From Bog-756 sp963756515 (GTDB lineage: Bacteria > Actinomycetota > Acidimicrobiia > Acidimicrobiales > RAAP-2), in NCBI GenBank assembly GCA_963756515.1, contig CAVWNV010000002.1, positions 576,766 to 640,765 on the forward strand: a DNA stretch of 64,000 nt. Direction: 5' to 3'. Every line of letters begins with the position of its first letter. The stretch's first letter is position 1. The position numbers and the translations under genes are program-made. Positions 18,340 through 26,632 of this stretch are shown here, piece by piece. Below the pieces are notes generated by a model that was not told the DNA's origin, searched no databases, and saw only the letters and a program-made list of their open reading frames with translations.

Positions 18340-18915
18340 GTGAGTCGTCTGAAGCGAACCTTCGTGGCCGGTGTCGTGGCCGCTTCGGGTGCGCTGGCCC
18401 TGGCCGCCTGCTCCGGCTCATCGAGCGGGTCGAACACCACCACGACGTCGACGTCGGCCGCCAGCACCACCTCGGGGTCGAGCGGCTCGGGTACGTCGAG
18501 CCCATCGACGAGCACCGCCGGATCCGCCCAGGCCGCCAACGTGCCCGTCTCGAACCAGGTGCGTACGGAGCTGGTGGCGGCAGCCAGCGCGCTGAACAAC
18601 ATCCCTGCGTCCGAGTTCAGCGGGCTCGCGCCCGGCCTCACCTACTACGCGCTCGACCGGTCGACCGGCACGTACTGGGCCGGTGCCCGATTGGTGGCCG
18701 CGCCGTCTTCTGACCCCTCCAATCCGACCCGGGCCCAGGTGTCGACCCAGGACGAGGGTTCGTACTACGTGTACAAACAGGCCGGAGGCGGTGGCTGGAC
18801 GGCCTTCGCGGCGGGAAACACCGGGCCGGGGACGACGTGCCCGGTCACCATCCCACCGGCAGTCCTCCGGGTCTGGGGTTGGCCGGCCGGCAGCTGCCGT
18901 CCCGGCGGAGCCTGA
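18340..18915 (+). CDS. Predicted lipoprotein
   Basis: A 191-residue exported protein. A charged N-terminus (MSRLKRTF) is followed by a hydrophobic stretch and a lipobox LAACSGSS, so the cysteine near residue 24 should be lipid-modified. A Ser/Thr-rich linker of about 45 residues follows, then a compact C-terminal domain with GLTYYALDRSTGTYWAGARL and two cysteines (TTCPVT; GSCRPGG) that could form a disulfide. The fold is not recognised. Start GTG 18340. It converges on the DUF2510 gene with only 20 bases between stops. Confidence 0.75.
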   Translation: MSRLKRTFVAGVVAASGALALAACSGSSSGSNTTTTSTSAASTTSGSSGSGTSSPSTSTAGSAQAANVPVSNQVRTELVAAASALNNIPASEFSGLAPGLTYYALDRSTGTYWAGARLVAAPSSDPSNPTRAQVSTQDEGSYYVYKQAGGGGWTAFAAGNTGPGTTCPVTIPPAVLRVWGWPAGSCRPGGA

Positions 18916-18934
18916 CCCGAGTCCCCTTCGACAG

Positions 18935-19309
18935 TCAGGCGTCCTCGCGCCCTCCGCGCCCCGACGGCGGGGGGTCCGTGGCCGGTACACCGTCATCGAG
19001 GACGTGGTCGGTCCACTCGCGGCCCGACCAGTAACGCTGCTCGTGACGGACGAACGGGTCGCGGAACCATCCTGGGGCCATGCCGGTGGACCCGTTGGCC
19101 TGGCTCGTGGACGATGCCGCCGGTGGTTCGCCGGGTGATCCGCCCGCTGGTCCGCTGTCCGGACCGGGTCGCCCGGGGCCGACGAACGGGCTCTGGGGAC
19201 CGGGCCGGCCCCGCTGACCGCCCCGACGCCGCTGCGACGTGAGGTACCGCAGCGCGAACATGCCGCCGAACACCACCAGGGCGATCCACGATTCGTGGCC
19301 GTAGTACAT
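18935..19309 (-). CDS. DUF2510 membrane protein
   Basis: A 124-residue protein with one N-terminal membrane helix (WIALVVFGGMFALRYL), a Pro/Gly-rich linker, and a C-terminal DUF2510 motif (APGWFRDPFVRHEQRYW) characterised by spaced tryptophans. DUF2510 is common in actinobacterial membrane proteins as a short module of unknown function. The gene converges on the lipoprotein gene. Confidence 0.8.
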   Translation of the reverse strand: MYYGHESWIALVVFGGMFALRYLTSQRRRGGQRGRPGPQSPFVGPGRPGPDSGPAGGSPGEPPAASSTSQANGSTGMAPGWFRDPFVRHEQRYWSGREWTDHVLDDGVPATDPPPSGRGGREDA

Positions 19310-19420
19310 GGTTGCAGTGTACGGCGGCCGGTGGATCGCCGTCGGTCGGGTCCACAGTCGGGTCCACAGTGCAGTCCCCGGTGCCGCAACCCCCCTCGAT
19401 GGCGGTCCAGCCGGCGCGGG

Positions 19421-20029
19421 TCAGTCGGACCGGCTCCCAGCAGCTTCGTCCAACCGACGGATGATCCGGGCCGGGGTGCCCACGGCGAGGACGCCCGGGG
19501 GGAGATCGCCGGTCACCACGGCACCCGCTCCGACCACGGTGTCCGATCCGATGGTGACATCGCCCAGCACGATGACCCCACCACCGAGCCAGACGTTGTC
19601 CCCGATCGAGATGGGACCGGCCGCCTCCCACCTGTCCCGGCGCAGGCCGGCGTCGAGGGGATGGGTAGGGGCCAACAGCTGGACGTTCGGGCCGATCTGG
19701 ACGTCGTCGCCGATGGTGATGGCGGCGGCGTCGAGGGCCACCAGTCCGAAGTTGACGAAGGTGCCGGCCCCGATGAACAGGTTGGAGCCGTAATCACAGG
19801 CGATGGGGGGGCGGAGCTCACTACCCGGGCCGAGTGCGCCCAGCAACTCGGTCAGGATGCCCCGTCGGGTTTCGGGCTCGTCGGCCGTGGTGCGGTTGTA
19901 CCGGCCCACAAGCTCCACGGCCCGACGGTGGGCCTGGACAAGTTCCGGGCCGTCGGAGCGGTACAGCTCGCCGGCCAGCATCCGTTGCCGTTGGGTCCGG
20001 TGGTCTTCCGGCGTCGAAGGGCCACTCAT
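19421..20029 (-). CDS. Sugar O-acetyltransferase (maltose/galactoside acetyltransferase type)
   Basis: A 202-residue left-handed beta-helix acetyltransferase. The N-terminal maltose-acetyltransferase cap (QRQRMLAGELYRSDGPEL) is followed by hexapeptide repeats (ITIGDDVQIGPNVQLL, ISIGDNVWLGGGVIVL, VTIGSDTVVGAGAVV). The catalytic histidine is likely in LAPTHPLDA. The family (LacA, Maa, NodL) moves acetyl from acetyl-CoA to a sugar hydroxyl and works as a trimer. The acceptor sugar is unknown. It lies 43 bases downstream of the beta-lactamase-fold gene on the same strand and may be co-transcribed with it. Confidence 0.9.
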   Translation of the reverse strand: MSGPSTPEDHRTQRQRMLAGELYRSDGPELVQAHRRAVELVGRYNRTTADEPETRRGILTELLGALGPGSELRPPIACDYGSNLFIGAGTFVNFGLVALDAAAITIGDDVQIGPNVQLLAPTHPLDAGLRRDRWEAAGPISIGDNVWLGGGVIVLGDVTIGSDTVVGAGAVVTGDLPPGVLAVGTPARIIRRLDEAAGSRSD

Positions 20030-20072
20030 GTCGACAGGAGTGCCGGTCCGGCCACCGGTCCGGACGCCGACG

Positions 20073-21260
20073 TCAGGAGTTCAGCGCCGAGCAGACCGCC
20101 ACACCCTCGGCGTTCTGCAGCATCGTGAATGCCGATGTGACCGGATTGTCGTTGAGCTGTTCGTTGACGACCACCGTCACCGAGCGCGATCCGTCGGAGG
20201 TGGCGGCGGCGAAGATGGTGTAGCCGGGAAAGTTTCCGGTGTGACCGTAGACGGTGCCGCAATCGGTCTGATATCGGAAGATGGCCAGTCCGGCCGAGTT
20301 GGTGCCGGGGCCGGGTGGCCCCGAACCGCCCGGGACGAACTCGAACTGCCGACCGCGGGTGGCCGGGTTGGTCAGCGCTCCCCGCACATAGGACCGCATG
20401 AACTGGTTGAGCTCGGCCGGTGTCGAGAGCATGCCTCCCGAAGCCCAGGCCAGCGCCGGATTCAACAACATGCTGACGTCCACGGGAGGTGTTCCTGCCT
20501 CGATGTCATACCCGTGGACATAGGGCTCGGACAGGGAGGCGTCGACGGGGAGTGTGGTCTTGACCAGGTGCAGGGGCGTCGTCACCTCGTTGGCCAGCGC
20601 CGCCTCGTAGGATCCGTGGGTCGCCGCCTCGACCATCAACCCGACGACGATGTTGTCGGAGTCCGAATAGTCGTACCGGCATCCGGGACGGAACTCGAGG
20701 GGCTGGCCGGCGACATAGCTGAGCAGTTGGACCGGTGTCAGCTGGGCGTGCGGATCGGCGCCCAGGAGCTTCAGGAACGCCGGGCTCTTGATGTAGTCGG
20801 GTAGCCCGCTGGTGTGCTGGAGCAACTCGGCCAGGGTCACCGGGGCCCATGCCCTCGGAAGGTAGGGCAGCCATCTGCCGATGGTGTCGTCGAGGCCCAA
20901 CCTCCCCTGGGCCACCAATGAAAGCGCCACTGCGCCACTGAAGGCTTTGGAGACGCTGGCGATCCGAACGGTGTCGGTGGGGGCGATGGGCTGGTGGGTG
21001 ACCACGTTGCCGACACCTGCCGTCGTCACCTGCACCTGACTCCCGACCTGTACCAACGCGATGGCGCCGGGGGGTCCGCCCGGTGTCGTCACCAGCCGCT
21101 GGAGCGCGGCGGTCAAGGGAGGGGCCGAACCGTACCGTGGGGGCGCGCCGTCCGGTTGGCCGGCGCCGGCCTGGGAGGTGACCAGGCAGATGGCCGCCAG
21201 ACAGGCAGCCAGCACGATCCCGGTTCCCAGTCGTCGCACCCTGTGGTAGCCCCCGTACAT
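20073..21260 (-). CDS. Secreted serine hydrolase, beta-lactamase/DD-peptidase fold
   Basis: A 395-residue exported protein starting at ATG 21260. The N-terminus carries a signal sequence (GTGIVLAACLAAICLV). The catalytic motif SxxK is S102-K105 in ASVSKAF, the second motif is YSDSD (Y-x-N variant) and the third is HTGNFPG. This is the class C beta-lactamase / D-Ala-D-Ala carboxypeptidase B / esterase EstB superfamily; which activity applies is unclear. It acts outside the cytoplasmic membrane. It is divergent from the small membrane protein gene at 21339. Confidence 0.88.
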   Translation of the reverse strand: MYGGYHRVRRLGTGIVLAACLAAICLVTSQAGAGQPDGAPPRYGSAPPLTAALQRLVTTPGGPPGAIALVQVGSQVQVTTAGVGNVVTHQPIAPTDTVRIASVSKAFSGAVALSLVAQGRLGLDDTIGRWLPYLPRAWAPVTLAELLQHTSGLPDYIKSPAFLKLLGADPHAQLTPVQLLSYVAGQPLEFRPGCRYDYSDSDNIVVGLMVEAATHGSYEAALANEVTTPLHLVKTTLPVDASLSEPYVHGYDIEAGTPPVDVSMLLNPALAWASGGMLSTPAELNQFMRSYVRGALTNPATRGRQFEFVPGGSGPPGPGTNSAGLAIFRYQTDCGTVYGHTGNFPGYTIFAAATSDGSRSVTVVVNEQLNDNPVTSAFTMLQNAEGVAVCSALNS

Positions 21261-21338
21261 CACCAGTGAATGTAGCGGGCCGGTCGTGATGCTGTCGATT
21301 GAGCCGTGAGCAGCGGAGGCCCCGGTAGAGTCCGATCG

Positions 21339-21725
21339 ATGATCTCCCTCCGTCGCACCGCCCCTCTCCTGCTCGCCGCGGTCTTCACCGGCAGTGGGAT
21401 CGCCCACTTCGTGCGCCCCCGATTCTTCGAAGCCATCATGCCCCGGCTGTTTCCAGCTCGTTCCCACCGCGCTCTCATCTACGCCAGCGGCGCAGCGGAG
21501 TTGGTCTGCGCCGTGGGCCTGGTCCGGCGGACCCGGTGGGCCTCGGCGGTGAGTACCGCCTTGTTGCTGGCGGTGTTCCCGGCCAATGTGCAGATGGCCT
21601 TGGACTCCGGTTCGGGCCGGCATCCCGGGGCCACCGACCGGGCCGACGTGGCCTGGGGACGACTGCCACTCCAGCTGCCCATGCTGTGGGCCGCCCGACA
21701 GGCGAGACAGCCCCGCCGGGCCTGA
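21339..21725 (+). CDS. DoxX-like small membrane protein
   Basis: A 128-residue protein with four predicted helices. FTGSGIAHFVRPRFFEAIMP is typical of the DoxX/DUF417-like superfamily, followed by IYASGAAELVCAVGL and STALLLAVFPANVQMA. The family often sits near redox genes, but its function is not defined. ATG 21339 is preferred; GTG 21306 would add 11 residues. A pyridoxamine-phosphate-oxidase-like gene follows 67 bases downstream. Confidence 0.8.
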   Translation: MISLRRTAPLLLAAVFTGSGIAHFVRPRFFEAIMPRLFPARSHRALIYASGAAELVCAVGLVRRTRWASAVSTALLLAVFPANVQMALDSGSGRHPGATDRADVAWGRLPLQLPMLWAARQARQPRRA

Positions 21726-21792
21726 CGTAGGTGCCGGGCCGACTGCCCCGGATCGCACCCGGGCCCGTACGATCGGGCCCGAGGAGGTCGGG

Positions 21793-22293
21793 ATGCACGA
21801 GACCGAAGACGACCTGAAGAGCCTGCAGGGCCTGCTGGACCGCAGCTTCGAACTGGCCGGGGCGCACCTGCTCGAGGTGATCACGCCGGATCGGCGCATG
21901 CCGGCGGTCGAGGTCTGCGACCGACTGACCGACATGCGGCTGCTGGCGCTGGCCACCGTCACCGCCGACGGGCGCCCGTTGGTCGGACCGGTCGACGGCA
22001 TCTTCTACCGCGGCGCCTTCCACTTCAGCTCCTCCCCCGACTCCGTCCGGATCGGCCACCTGCGCACGCGCCCGCAGGTCAGTGCCACTCATGTCCCGGG
22101 CGAGTCGTTCGCGGTCACGGTGCACGGGGAGGCCGAGTTGCTCGACCTGTCGTCAGGTGCGAATGCCGGCCTCCGGAAGGTACTGCTGGATCACTACATC
22201 CCGCAGTACGGCCCGGGGTGGGAGGCATTCCTCGACGCCAATGTCTGTGCCCGGATCAACGCCCGCCGTATGTTCGTCTTCCAGCTGACGTAG
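21793..22293 (+). CDS. Pyridoxamine 5'-phosphate oxidase-family protein
   Basis: A 166-residue split-barrel flavin-binding protein. LALATVTADGRPLVGPVDGIFYRGAFHF is the N-terminal barrel signature, followed by SVRIGHLRTRPQVSATH. The family binds FMN or F420 and performs two-electron reductions; the substrate is unknown. ATG 21793 follows GAGGAGG at 21781-21787, which decides the start. It converges on the cupin gene across a short GC-rich repeat. Confidence 0.85.
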   Translation: MHETEDDLKSLQGLLDRSFELAGAHLLEVITPDRRMPAVEVCDRLTDMRLLALATVTADGRPLVGPVDGIFYRGAFHFSSSPDSVRIGHLRTRPQVSATHVPGESFAVTVHGEAELLDLSSGANAGLRKVLLDHYIPQYGPGWEAFLDANVCARINARRMFVFQLT

Positions 22294-22346
22294 CCCGGCC
22301 CAGCCCGGCGGACAGCCCGGCCCAGCCTGGTCCAGCCCGGCGGACC
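22294..22346. repeat. Imperfect GC-rich repeats between convergent genes
   Basis: Imperfect copies of CCCGGCCCAG and AGCCCGGCGGAC alternate in the space between the PPOX-like gene and the cupin gene. The arrangement matches other GC-rich arrays found between convergent genes in this window. Confidence 0.6.
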
Positions 22347-22361
22347 AGAGTGGAGCCGGAT

Positions 22362-22739
22362 CTAGCTGTAGTCGACCTTGCCGGCGCCGGGAGTGCCGAT
22401 GGCGAAGGCCAGGCCGCGGAGCGGGGCGTGCGGGCTGGCGGGCCAGATGCTGTGGGTGGTGTCGGGAGGGGTGTACACGAGGTCACCGGCCGTGACCTCG
22501 CGCTCCTCTTCCGCGATCTTCATGATCCCCCTCCCCGAGAGGATGTAATAGAACTCGTGCGTCGGGTGGGAGTGGGCCTCGACCGCCCCTCCGCCGGCCA
22601 CTTCCCACTCGCTGACCAGTTCGAGAAAGCCACCGGCGGTAGCGTCACGGAACTCCTGGGGCGGCACCAGCCACCACACCGGGGTGGTTCCGTTGTGTTC
22701 GACGATCGGGGCCATGTCCTCGACGGATCGGACGTCCAT
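22362..22739 (-). CDS. Cupin-domain protein
   Basis: A 125-residue single-domain cupin. Motif 1 with metal ligands appears as EAHSHPTHEFYYILSGRG and motif 2 as AGDLVYTPPDTTHSIWP. These give a small beta-barrel likely binding a divalent metal. Its reaction, if any, is unknown. ATG 22739 follows AGGAGGT, fixing the start. It is divergent from the F420-type oxidoreductase gene at 22989. Confidence 0.87.
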   Translation of the reverse strand: MDVRSVEDMAPIVEHNGTTPVWWLVPPQEFRDATAGGFLELVSEWEVAGGGAVEAHSHPTHEFYYILSGRGIMKIAEEEREVTAGDLVYTPPDTTHSIWPASPHAPLRGLAFAIGTPGAGKVDYS

Positions 22740-22850
22740 GGTCGGTACCTCCTGGGTCGGCAGTCGGCCGCCATAGTACCGATGGCGGGATACACGTCGT
22801 GGTGGTCGGGGCAGCTGGGTGGCCGGCCCCGGGATCCGACCCTGGGATCT

Positions 22851-22920
22851 GGCCCTGTGACCCCGGCCCTGTGACCCCGGCCCTGTGACCCCGGCCCTGT
22901 GACCCCGGCCCTGTGACCCG
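22851..22920. repeat. 14-bp tandem repeat, five copies
   Basis: Five direct copies of GGCCCTGTGACCCC follow one another from 22851; the fifth ends in CCCG. The array lies in the divergent promoter region between the cupin and the LLM oxidoreductase, starting about 110 bases upstream of the cupin start. There are no spacers, so it is not a CRISPR array. Confidence 0.92.
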
Positions 22921-22988
22921 GCCCTGGCAGCCGGCCCTCGGATCCGGCCCCGGGAGCGCTCCACGGCCCACCGCCGTATGGTGGCGAG

Positions 22989-23855
22989 ATGGATCTCGCC
23001 ATCCACTTCCCCAACTTCTCGCTGCCCGGGGAACCCGAGTCGCTGGCCACGTTCCTGTCGGACTCGGCCCGGGCCGCCGAGGCCGGCGGGTGCTCGACGT
23101 TCACACTGATGGACCACTGGTTCCAGATGGAGCAGTTGGCCACGTCCCAGGACCCGATGCTGGAGGGCTACACCTCGTTGGGCTTCTTGGCCGGTCGGAC
23201 GCAGCGCATCACCCTGGGTCTTCTGGTCACCGGAGTCACCTACCGGCATCCTGGGCTACTGGCCAAGACGGTGACCACCCTCGATGTCCTGTCGGGCGGC
23301 CGGGCCCAACTGGGTATCGGTGCCGCCTGGTATGAGCGGGAGCACCGAGGGTTGGGTGTGCCGTTCCCACCGCTCGGTGAGCGATTCGAACGCTTGGAGG
23401 AGACGCTCCAGATCTGCCTTCAGATGTGGAGCGACGACGACGGACCGTATGAGGGGCGGCACTACCAGCTGGCCGAGACCATCTGCTCGCCCCAGCCCAT
23501 CCAGCCGCGGCCCCGCATACTCATCGGCGGCACCGGCGAACGAAAGACACTGCGGCTGGTGGCCCGGTACGCCGATGCCTGCAACCTCTTCGCACCGGAG
23601 CCCTCGGTGGTGGCCCACAAACTCGGCGTACTGGACCGCCACTGTGACGCCGAGGGGCGCGACCCGGCCGACATCGAAAGGACCATCATCTTCGGGTCCG
23701 ACCCGCTCGTCGACATGGACGCCTTCCTGTCCGACATGACCGAGTACGCCGCGCTCGGAATCGGCCAGGTCTGGGTGAGCCCGTTCGGACCCGATCCGGC
23801 CCGATGGGTGAAACAGGTCTGCGAACAGTTCGTCGCCAGGCTGGCGGACCTGTAA
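22989..23855 (+). CDS. LLM-class F420-dependent oxidoreductase
   Basis: A 288-residue luciferase-like TIM-barrel protein. Landmarks are TFTLMDHWFQ near the start, RITLGLLVTGVTYRHPGLLAKTV, LSGGRAQLGIGAAWYEREH and ILIGGTGERKTLRLVARYAD. In actinobacteria this subgroup usually uses coenzyme F420 for hydride transfer to a small organic substrate. A split-barrel PPOX gene follows 7 bases later; that family also often uses F420, so the two may share cofactor or pathway. The substrate is unknown. Confidence 0.9.
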   Translation: MDLAIHFPNFSLPGEPESLATFLSDSARAAEAGGCSTFTLMDHWFQMEQLATSQDPMLEGYTSLGFLAGRTQRITLGLLVTGVTYRHPGLLAKTVTTLDVLSGGRAQLGIGAAWYEREHRGLGVPFPPLGERFERLEETLQICLQMWSDDDGPYEGRHYQLAETICSPQPIQPRPRILIGGTGERKTLRLVARYADACNLFAPEPSVVAHKLGVLDRHCDAEGRDPADIERTIIFGSDPLVDMDAFLSDMTEYAALGIGQVWVSPFGPDPARWVKQVCEQFVARLADL

Positions 23856-23862
23856 CCGGATC

Positions 23863-24291
23863 ATGACCTCGACGCTCGACGACGCATTCGTGTTCACCCG
23901 GCAGCACAGCCAGGGGGTGCTGGTCACGTTGCGCGGTGACGGGCGTCCTCAGATCTCCAACATCATGTACGTGGCGGGCGGGGGCTTCTCCGTGCGGATC
24001 TCGGTCACCGACAGCCGGGCCAAGACCAACAACCTCCGTCGCGATCCTCGGGCCGCCCTGCATGTGACCAGCTCGGACTTCTGGTCGTACGTGGTGCTCG
24101 ACGGGACGGTCGCGCTCTCGACCGTGGCCCAGGACACCGGCGATGCGGTGGTGGAGGAGCTGGTCGACATGTACCGGCAGGCGCGCGGCGAACACCCCGA
24201 TTGGGCCGAGTTCCGTCAGGCCATGGTGGACCAGAGGCGGCTAGTGGCCACGCTCACCGCCACCCACGCCTACGGACAGTTGGGCCGCTGA
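23863..24291 (+). CDS. PPOX-class F420-dependent oxidoreductase
   Basis: A 142-residue split beta-barrel protein with QGVLVTLRGDGRPQISNI and SVTDSRAKTNNLRRDPRAALHV, the pattern of Rv1155-like actinobacterial enzymes that bind F420. It would carry out an F420H2-dependent reduction. It starts 7 bases after the LLM oxidoreductase stop, so the two genes form an operon. Confidence 0.88.
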   Translation: MTSTLDDAFVFTRQHSQGVLVTLRGDGRPQISNIMYVAGGGFSVRISVTDSRAKTNNLRRDPRAALHVTSSDFWSYVVLDGTVALSTVAQDTGDAVVEELVDMYRQARGEHPDWAEFRQAMVDQRRLVATLTATHAYGQLGR

Positions 24292-24319
24292 CGCCGACCG
24301 TTTGAACTGCACGCCGGTG

Positions 24320-24340
24320 CTGTCCGGTCATACCGGACAG
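24320..24340. terminator. Perfect hairpin at convergent gene ends
   Basis: CTGTCCGGT and ACCGGACAG form a perfect 9-bp stem with a CAT loop. It overlaps the stop codon of the DsbA-like gene (minus) and follows the PPOX gene (plus) by 28 bases. There is no T-run, so it may be a factor-dependent or bidirectional terminator as often seen in actinobacteria. Confidence 0.55.
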
Positions 24341-25038
24341 GCGTCGCCGGTGCAGGCGTTGCCGCCGGAGTCCGACTCCCCGCCGTCGAGATGGGTGAGC
24401 GGATGCGAGGTCGCCCAGGCCCGCTCGAGCGCACCCAGCAGCACATCGGCACCCTGGGCCCCGGCCACCCCGAACGTCTCGTCGATGACGAAGAACGGTA
24501 CTCCGGACGCACCGAGGGCGGTGGCTCTGGACTCATCGGCCCGGACCTCGGGGCCGAAGGCCTCTCCGGCCAGAGCCTCGTCGACCTCGGCCCGGTCCAG
24601 TCCCACCTCTTCGGCCAAGGTGGCCAGGGTGGTGCGATCGCCGACCGACTGCCCCTCCGTGAAGTAGGCAGCCAACAGGCGCTCCTTCATGGCACCGCCC
24701 AGCCCATGGGTGCCGGCCAGGTGGATCAGCCGGTGGGCGTCGAATGTATTGCCGGGCCGCACGTTATCGAGGTGGTACTCGAGCCCCACGCCTGCAGCCA
24801 GCTCGGTCATTCGATGATTGGCCGACCGGGCCTCCTCCTCGCTCATCCCGTACTTGCGTTGGAGTAGCCGGTCCATGCTCATACCCACCTGTGGTGGCGA
24901 CATCGGGTCGAGCTCGAAGCTCCTCCACTCCACGGTCACCTCGTCGGCGTGGCCAAATCGGGACACCGCCTCCTCGAACTGCCGCTTTCCCACATAACAC
25001 CAGGGACACACCACGTCGGACCAGATCTCGACCTTCAC
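24328..25038 (-). CDS. DsbA-family oxidoreductase (FrnE-like)
   Basis: A 236-residue cytoplasmic thioredoxin-fold protein of the FrnE subgroup. The redox motif is C11-P-W-C14 in WSDVVCPWCYVGK, and the cis-proline loop is SGVPFFVID. It would catalyse dithiol/disulfide exchange or isomerisation. No signal peptide precedes the motif, as usual for FrnE. The C-terminus ends in a second cysteine pair (NACTGDACPV) that could serve as a resolving or metal site. Confidence 0.9.
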   Translation of the reverse strand: MKVEIWSDVVCPWCYVGKRQFEEAVSRFGHADEVTVEWRSFELDPMSPPQVGMSMDRLLQRKYGMSEEEARSANHRMTELAAGVGLEYHLDNVRPGNTFDAHRLIHLAGTHGLGGAMKERLLAAYFTEGQSVGDRTTLATLAEEVGLDRAEVDEALAGEAFGPEVRADESRATALGASGVPFFVIDETFGVAGAQGADVLLGALERAWATSHPLTHLDGGESDSGGNACTGDACPV

Positions 25039-25180
25039 CCTGCCACCACCTTCCTTCGCTCCTCCCGCACAACCGCCAGGGGGCCGGAGCTATTCCGCCA
25101 ACCGAAGGGATGAATCCCCGGCAGGCACCAGATCCCGGCCGGCCACACCCTCCTCGGCGCGGCCCGATAGCGTCGGGTCC

Positions 25181-25480
25181 ATGGTGCTCGAACATGCGGT
25201 GATCACGGTCCGGGTCGGCGCGTCCGAGGAGTTCGAGGCGGCATTGCGACAGGCCCGTGCGGTCATCGCGGCATCGCCCGGGTTCGTGTCGCTCTCCCTC
25301 CATCGGGGGGTGGAGAAACCCGACCGCTACCTCCTGCTGGTCGAGTGGGAGACTCTCGACGACCACCTCGTGGGATTCCGCCAGTCCGATCTGTTCACCG
25401 AGTGGCGAGCGCTGATCGGGCCGTTCTTCGAGTCGCCCCCGATGGTCGATCATGTCGAAGCGGTGGAGGGGCTGTCCTGA
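25181..25480 (+). CDS. Antibiotic biosynthesis monooxygenase (ABM)-domain protein
   Basis: A 99-residue dimeric ferredoxin-fold protein with VITVRVGASEEFEAAL, ASPGFVSLSLHRGVEKPDRYLLLVEWE and the closing HFLVGF-like segment DDHLVGFRQS. Small ABM proteins include quinone monooxygenases and heme-degrading enzymes; the function of this one is not determined. Confidence 0.85.
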   Translation: MVLEHAVITVRVGASEEFEAALRQARAVIAASPGFVSLSLHRGVEKPDRYLLLVEWETLDDHLVGFRQSDLFTEWRALIGPFFESPPMVDHVEAVEGLS

Positions 25481-25525
25481 CGGCCTGCGCTGCGCACCGC
25501 CTCCGGCTCAGCCACCGACGCAACC

Positions 25526-26605
25526 TCAACCGGAGCCGCCGCCGATCTCCCAGGCCCGCCGGAGGTGCGCGGCCAGGTCGGCGAGCGAGCTCCGGGCGTT
25601 GAGTCCGCTGGTCGACGGCATCACATAGGCCGGGCGACCACCGATCGGTGTGGCCTGGAGCCCTGCCTCTGCTTTGGGATCGACGACCGATCGCCACCCG
25701 GACAGGCCGGTGAAGCAGACCGCCCCCGGTCGCAGCCACTCCACCAGACGTTCCACCCGCTCGAAACCGGACCGGTACTCGACCGCGGTCACCTCGGCCG
25801 CGGTGCGGGTGGGTCGCTTGACGAAGTCGGTCATGCCCACGCCGCCGTCGGCGAGGGCCGCCGCCGGGTCCCGGTCGATGCCGACGACGCCGGCGGCGAG
25901 GGCGGCGGGCCAGAACCGGTTTCCCGGTCGTGCGTAGCCGATGCCGGCGTCGGCCGAGTACCACGACGGGTTGACGCCGCAGATCAGGAGGCGCATGTCG
26001 GGACCGACGGTGTCGGCCAGGGTGCGGGCCCGGACGGAACGCAGTCGGACCTCGTCACCGGACACGGCGATCGAGCACCGCTCGACCTCGAAGCCGGCGC
26101 CGACCACGACGTCGGTCAGCCGGTCGGGGGTCCAGCCGGCGAAGTACCGACCGCCGACCTCGTCTCCGGGTAGGTCGTCGCCCTCGTACTCACCCTCGAG
26201 GACCTGGATCTCGAACGGGCTGCCGACGGCTAGTACCCGGTGCAGGTCCCAGAGGGCCATCGGCAGCCGGTTCCGGGGGACGTGGAGATGCGTCATCCAC
26301 GACCAGGCACCGCCGATCGAACCGCGCCTGAAGGGGAGGTGTTCCACGTCGGCCTGCACGTAGAGGGCGCCGGGGAACTTCGTCCGACAGGCGTCGAGCA
26401 TGGCCATCGAGGCGTCGAATGCCACGGCGGGGTCACCGAGATGGGGCAGGTAGCGCCCGGCGCCGCAGCCCACATCGAGACGGATCTGACCCGGACCCAC
26501 CCGGTCCGCGAACGCCTCGGCCTCGACCCTGCGCCCGGCGGTGGAGTGGGCGGCGGCCCACTCGAGGCCTCGTTGATCGTAGATCTCGACGGTGGTCCGC
26601 TCCAT
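25526..26605 (-). CDS. Methyltransferase-uracil-DNA glycosylase (MUG/TDG) fusion
   Basis: A 359-residue two-domain protein in one uninterrupted frame. Residues 1-200 form a class I SAM-dependent methyltransferase: motif I is VGCGAG at 45-50, with later blocks VAFDASMAML and YVQADVEHLPF. Residues 204-355 form a mismatch-specific uracil/thymine-DNA glycosylase: GVNPSWYS (210-217), GYARPGNRFWPA, GMTDFVKRPTR and PSTSGLNAR (330-338). The glycosylase half would remove U or T from G:U or G:T mismatches. The NPSW form places Asn at the position used by TDG/MUG enzymes to activate water. The methyltransferase substrate is unknown; fusion to a DNA repair domain suggests a DNA or nucleotide role. Confidence 0.88.
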   Translation of the reverse strand: MERTTVEIYDQRGLEWAAAHSTAGRRVEAEAFADRVGPGQIRLDVGCGAGRYLPHLGDPAVAFDASMAMLDACRTKFPGALYVQADVEHLPFRRGSIGGAWSWMTHLHVPRNRLPMALWDLHRVLAVGSPFEIQVLEGEYEGDDLPGDEVGGRYFAGWTPDRLTDVVVGAGFEVERCSIAVSGDEVRLRSVRARTLADTVGPDMRLLICGVNPSWYSADAGIGYARPGNRFWPAALAAGVVGIDRDPAAALADGGVGMTDFVKRPTRTAAEVTAVEYRSGFERVERLVEWLRPGAVCFTGLSGWRSVVDPKAEAGLQATPIGGRPAYVMPSTSGLNARSSLADLAAHLRRAWEIGGGSG

Positions 26606-26632
26606 GGGCGAGATAGTACGGACTGAGAGGGC

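Noticed and set aside
16638..18641. Long minus-strand frame opposite the thiolase-like gene
   Set aside because: Antisense shadow spanning two genes and an intergenic gap; no motif and unlikely composition.
22851..22920. CRISPR array
   Set aside because: The 14-bp copies are contiguous with no spacers, the units are too short, and no cas gene is nearby.
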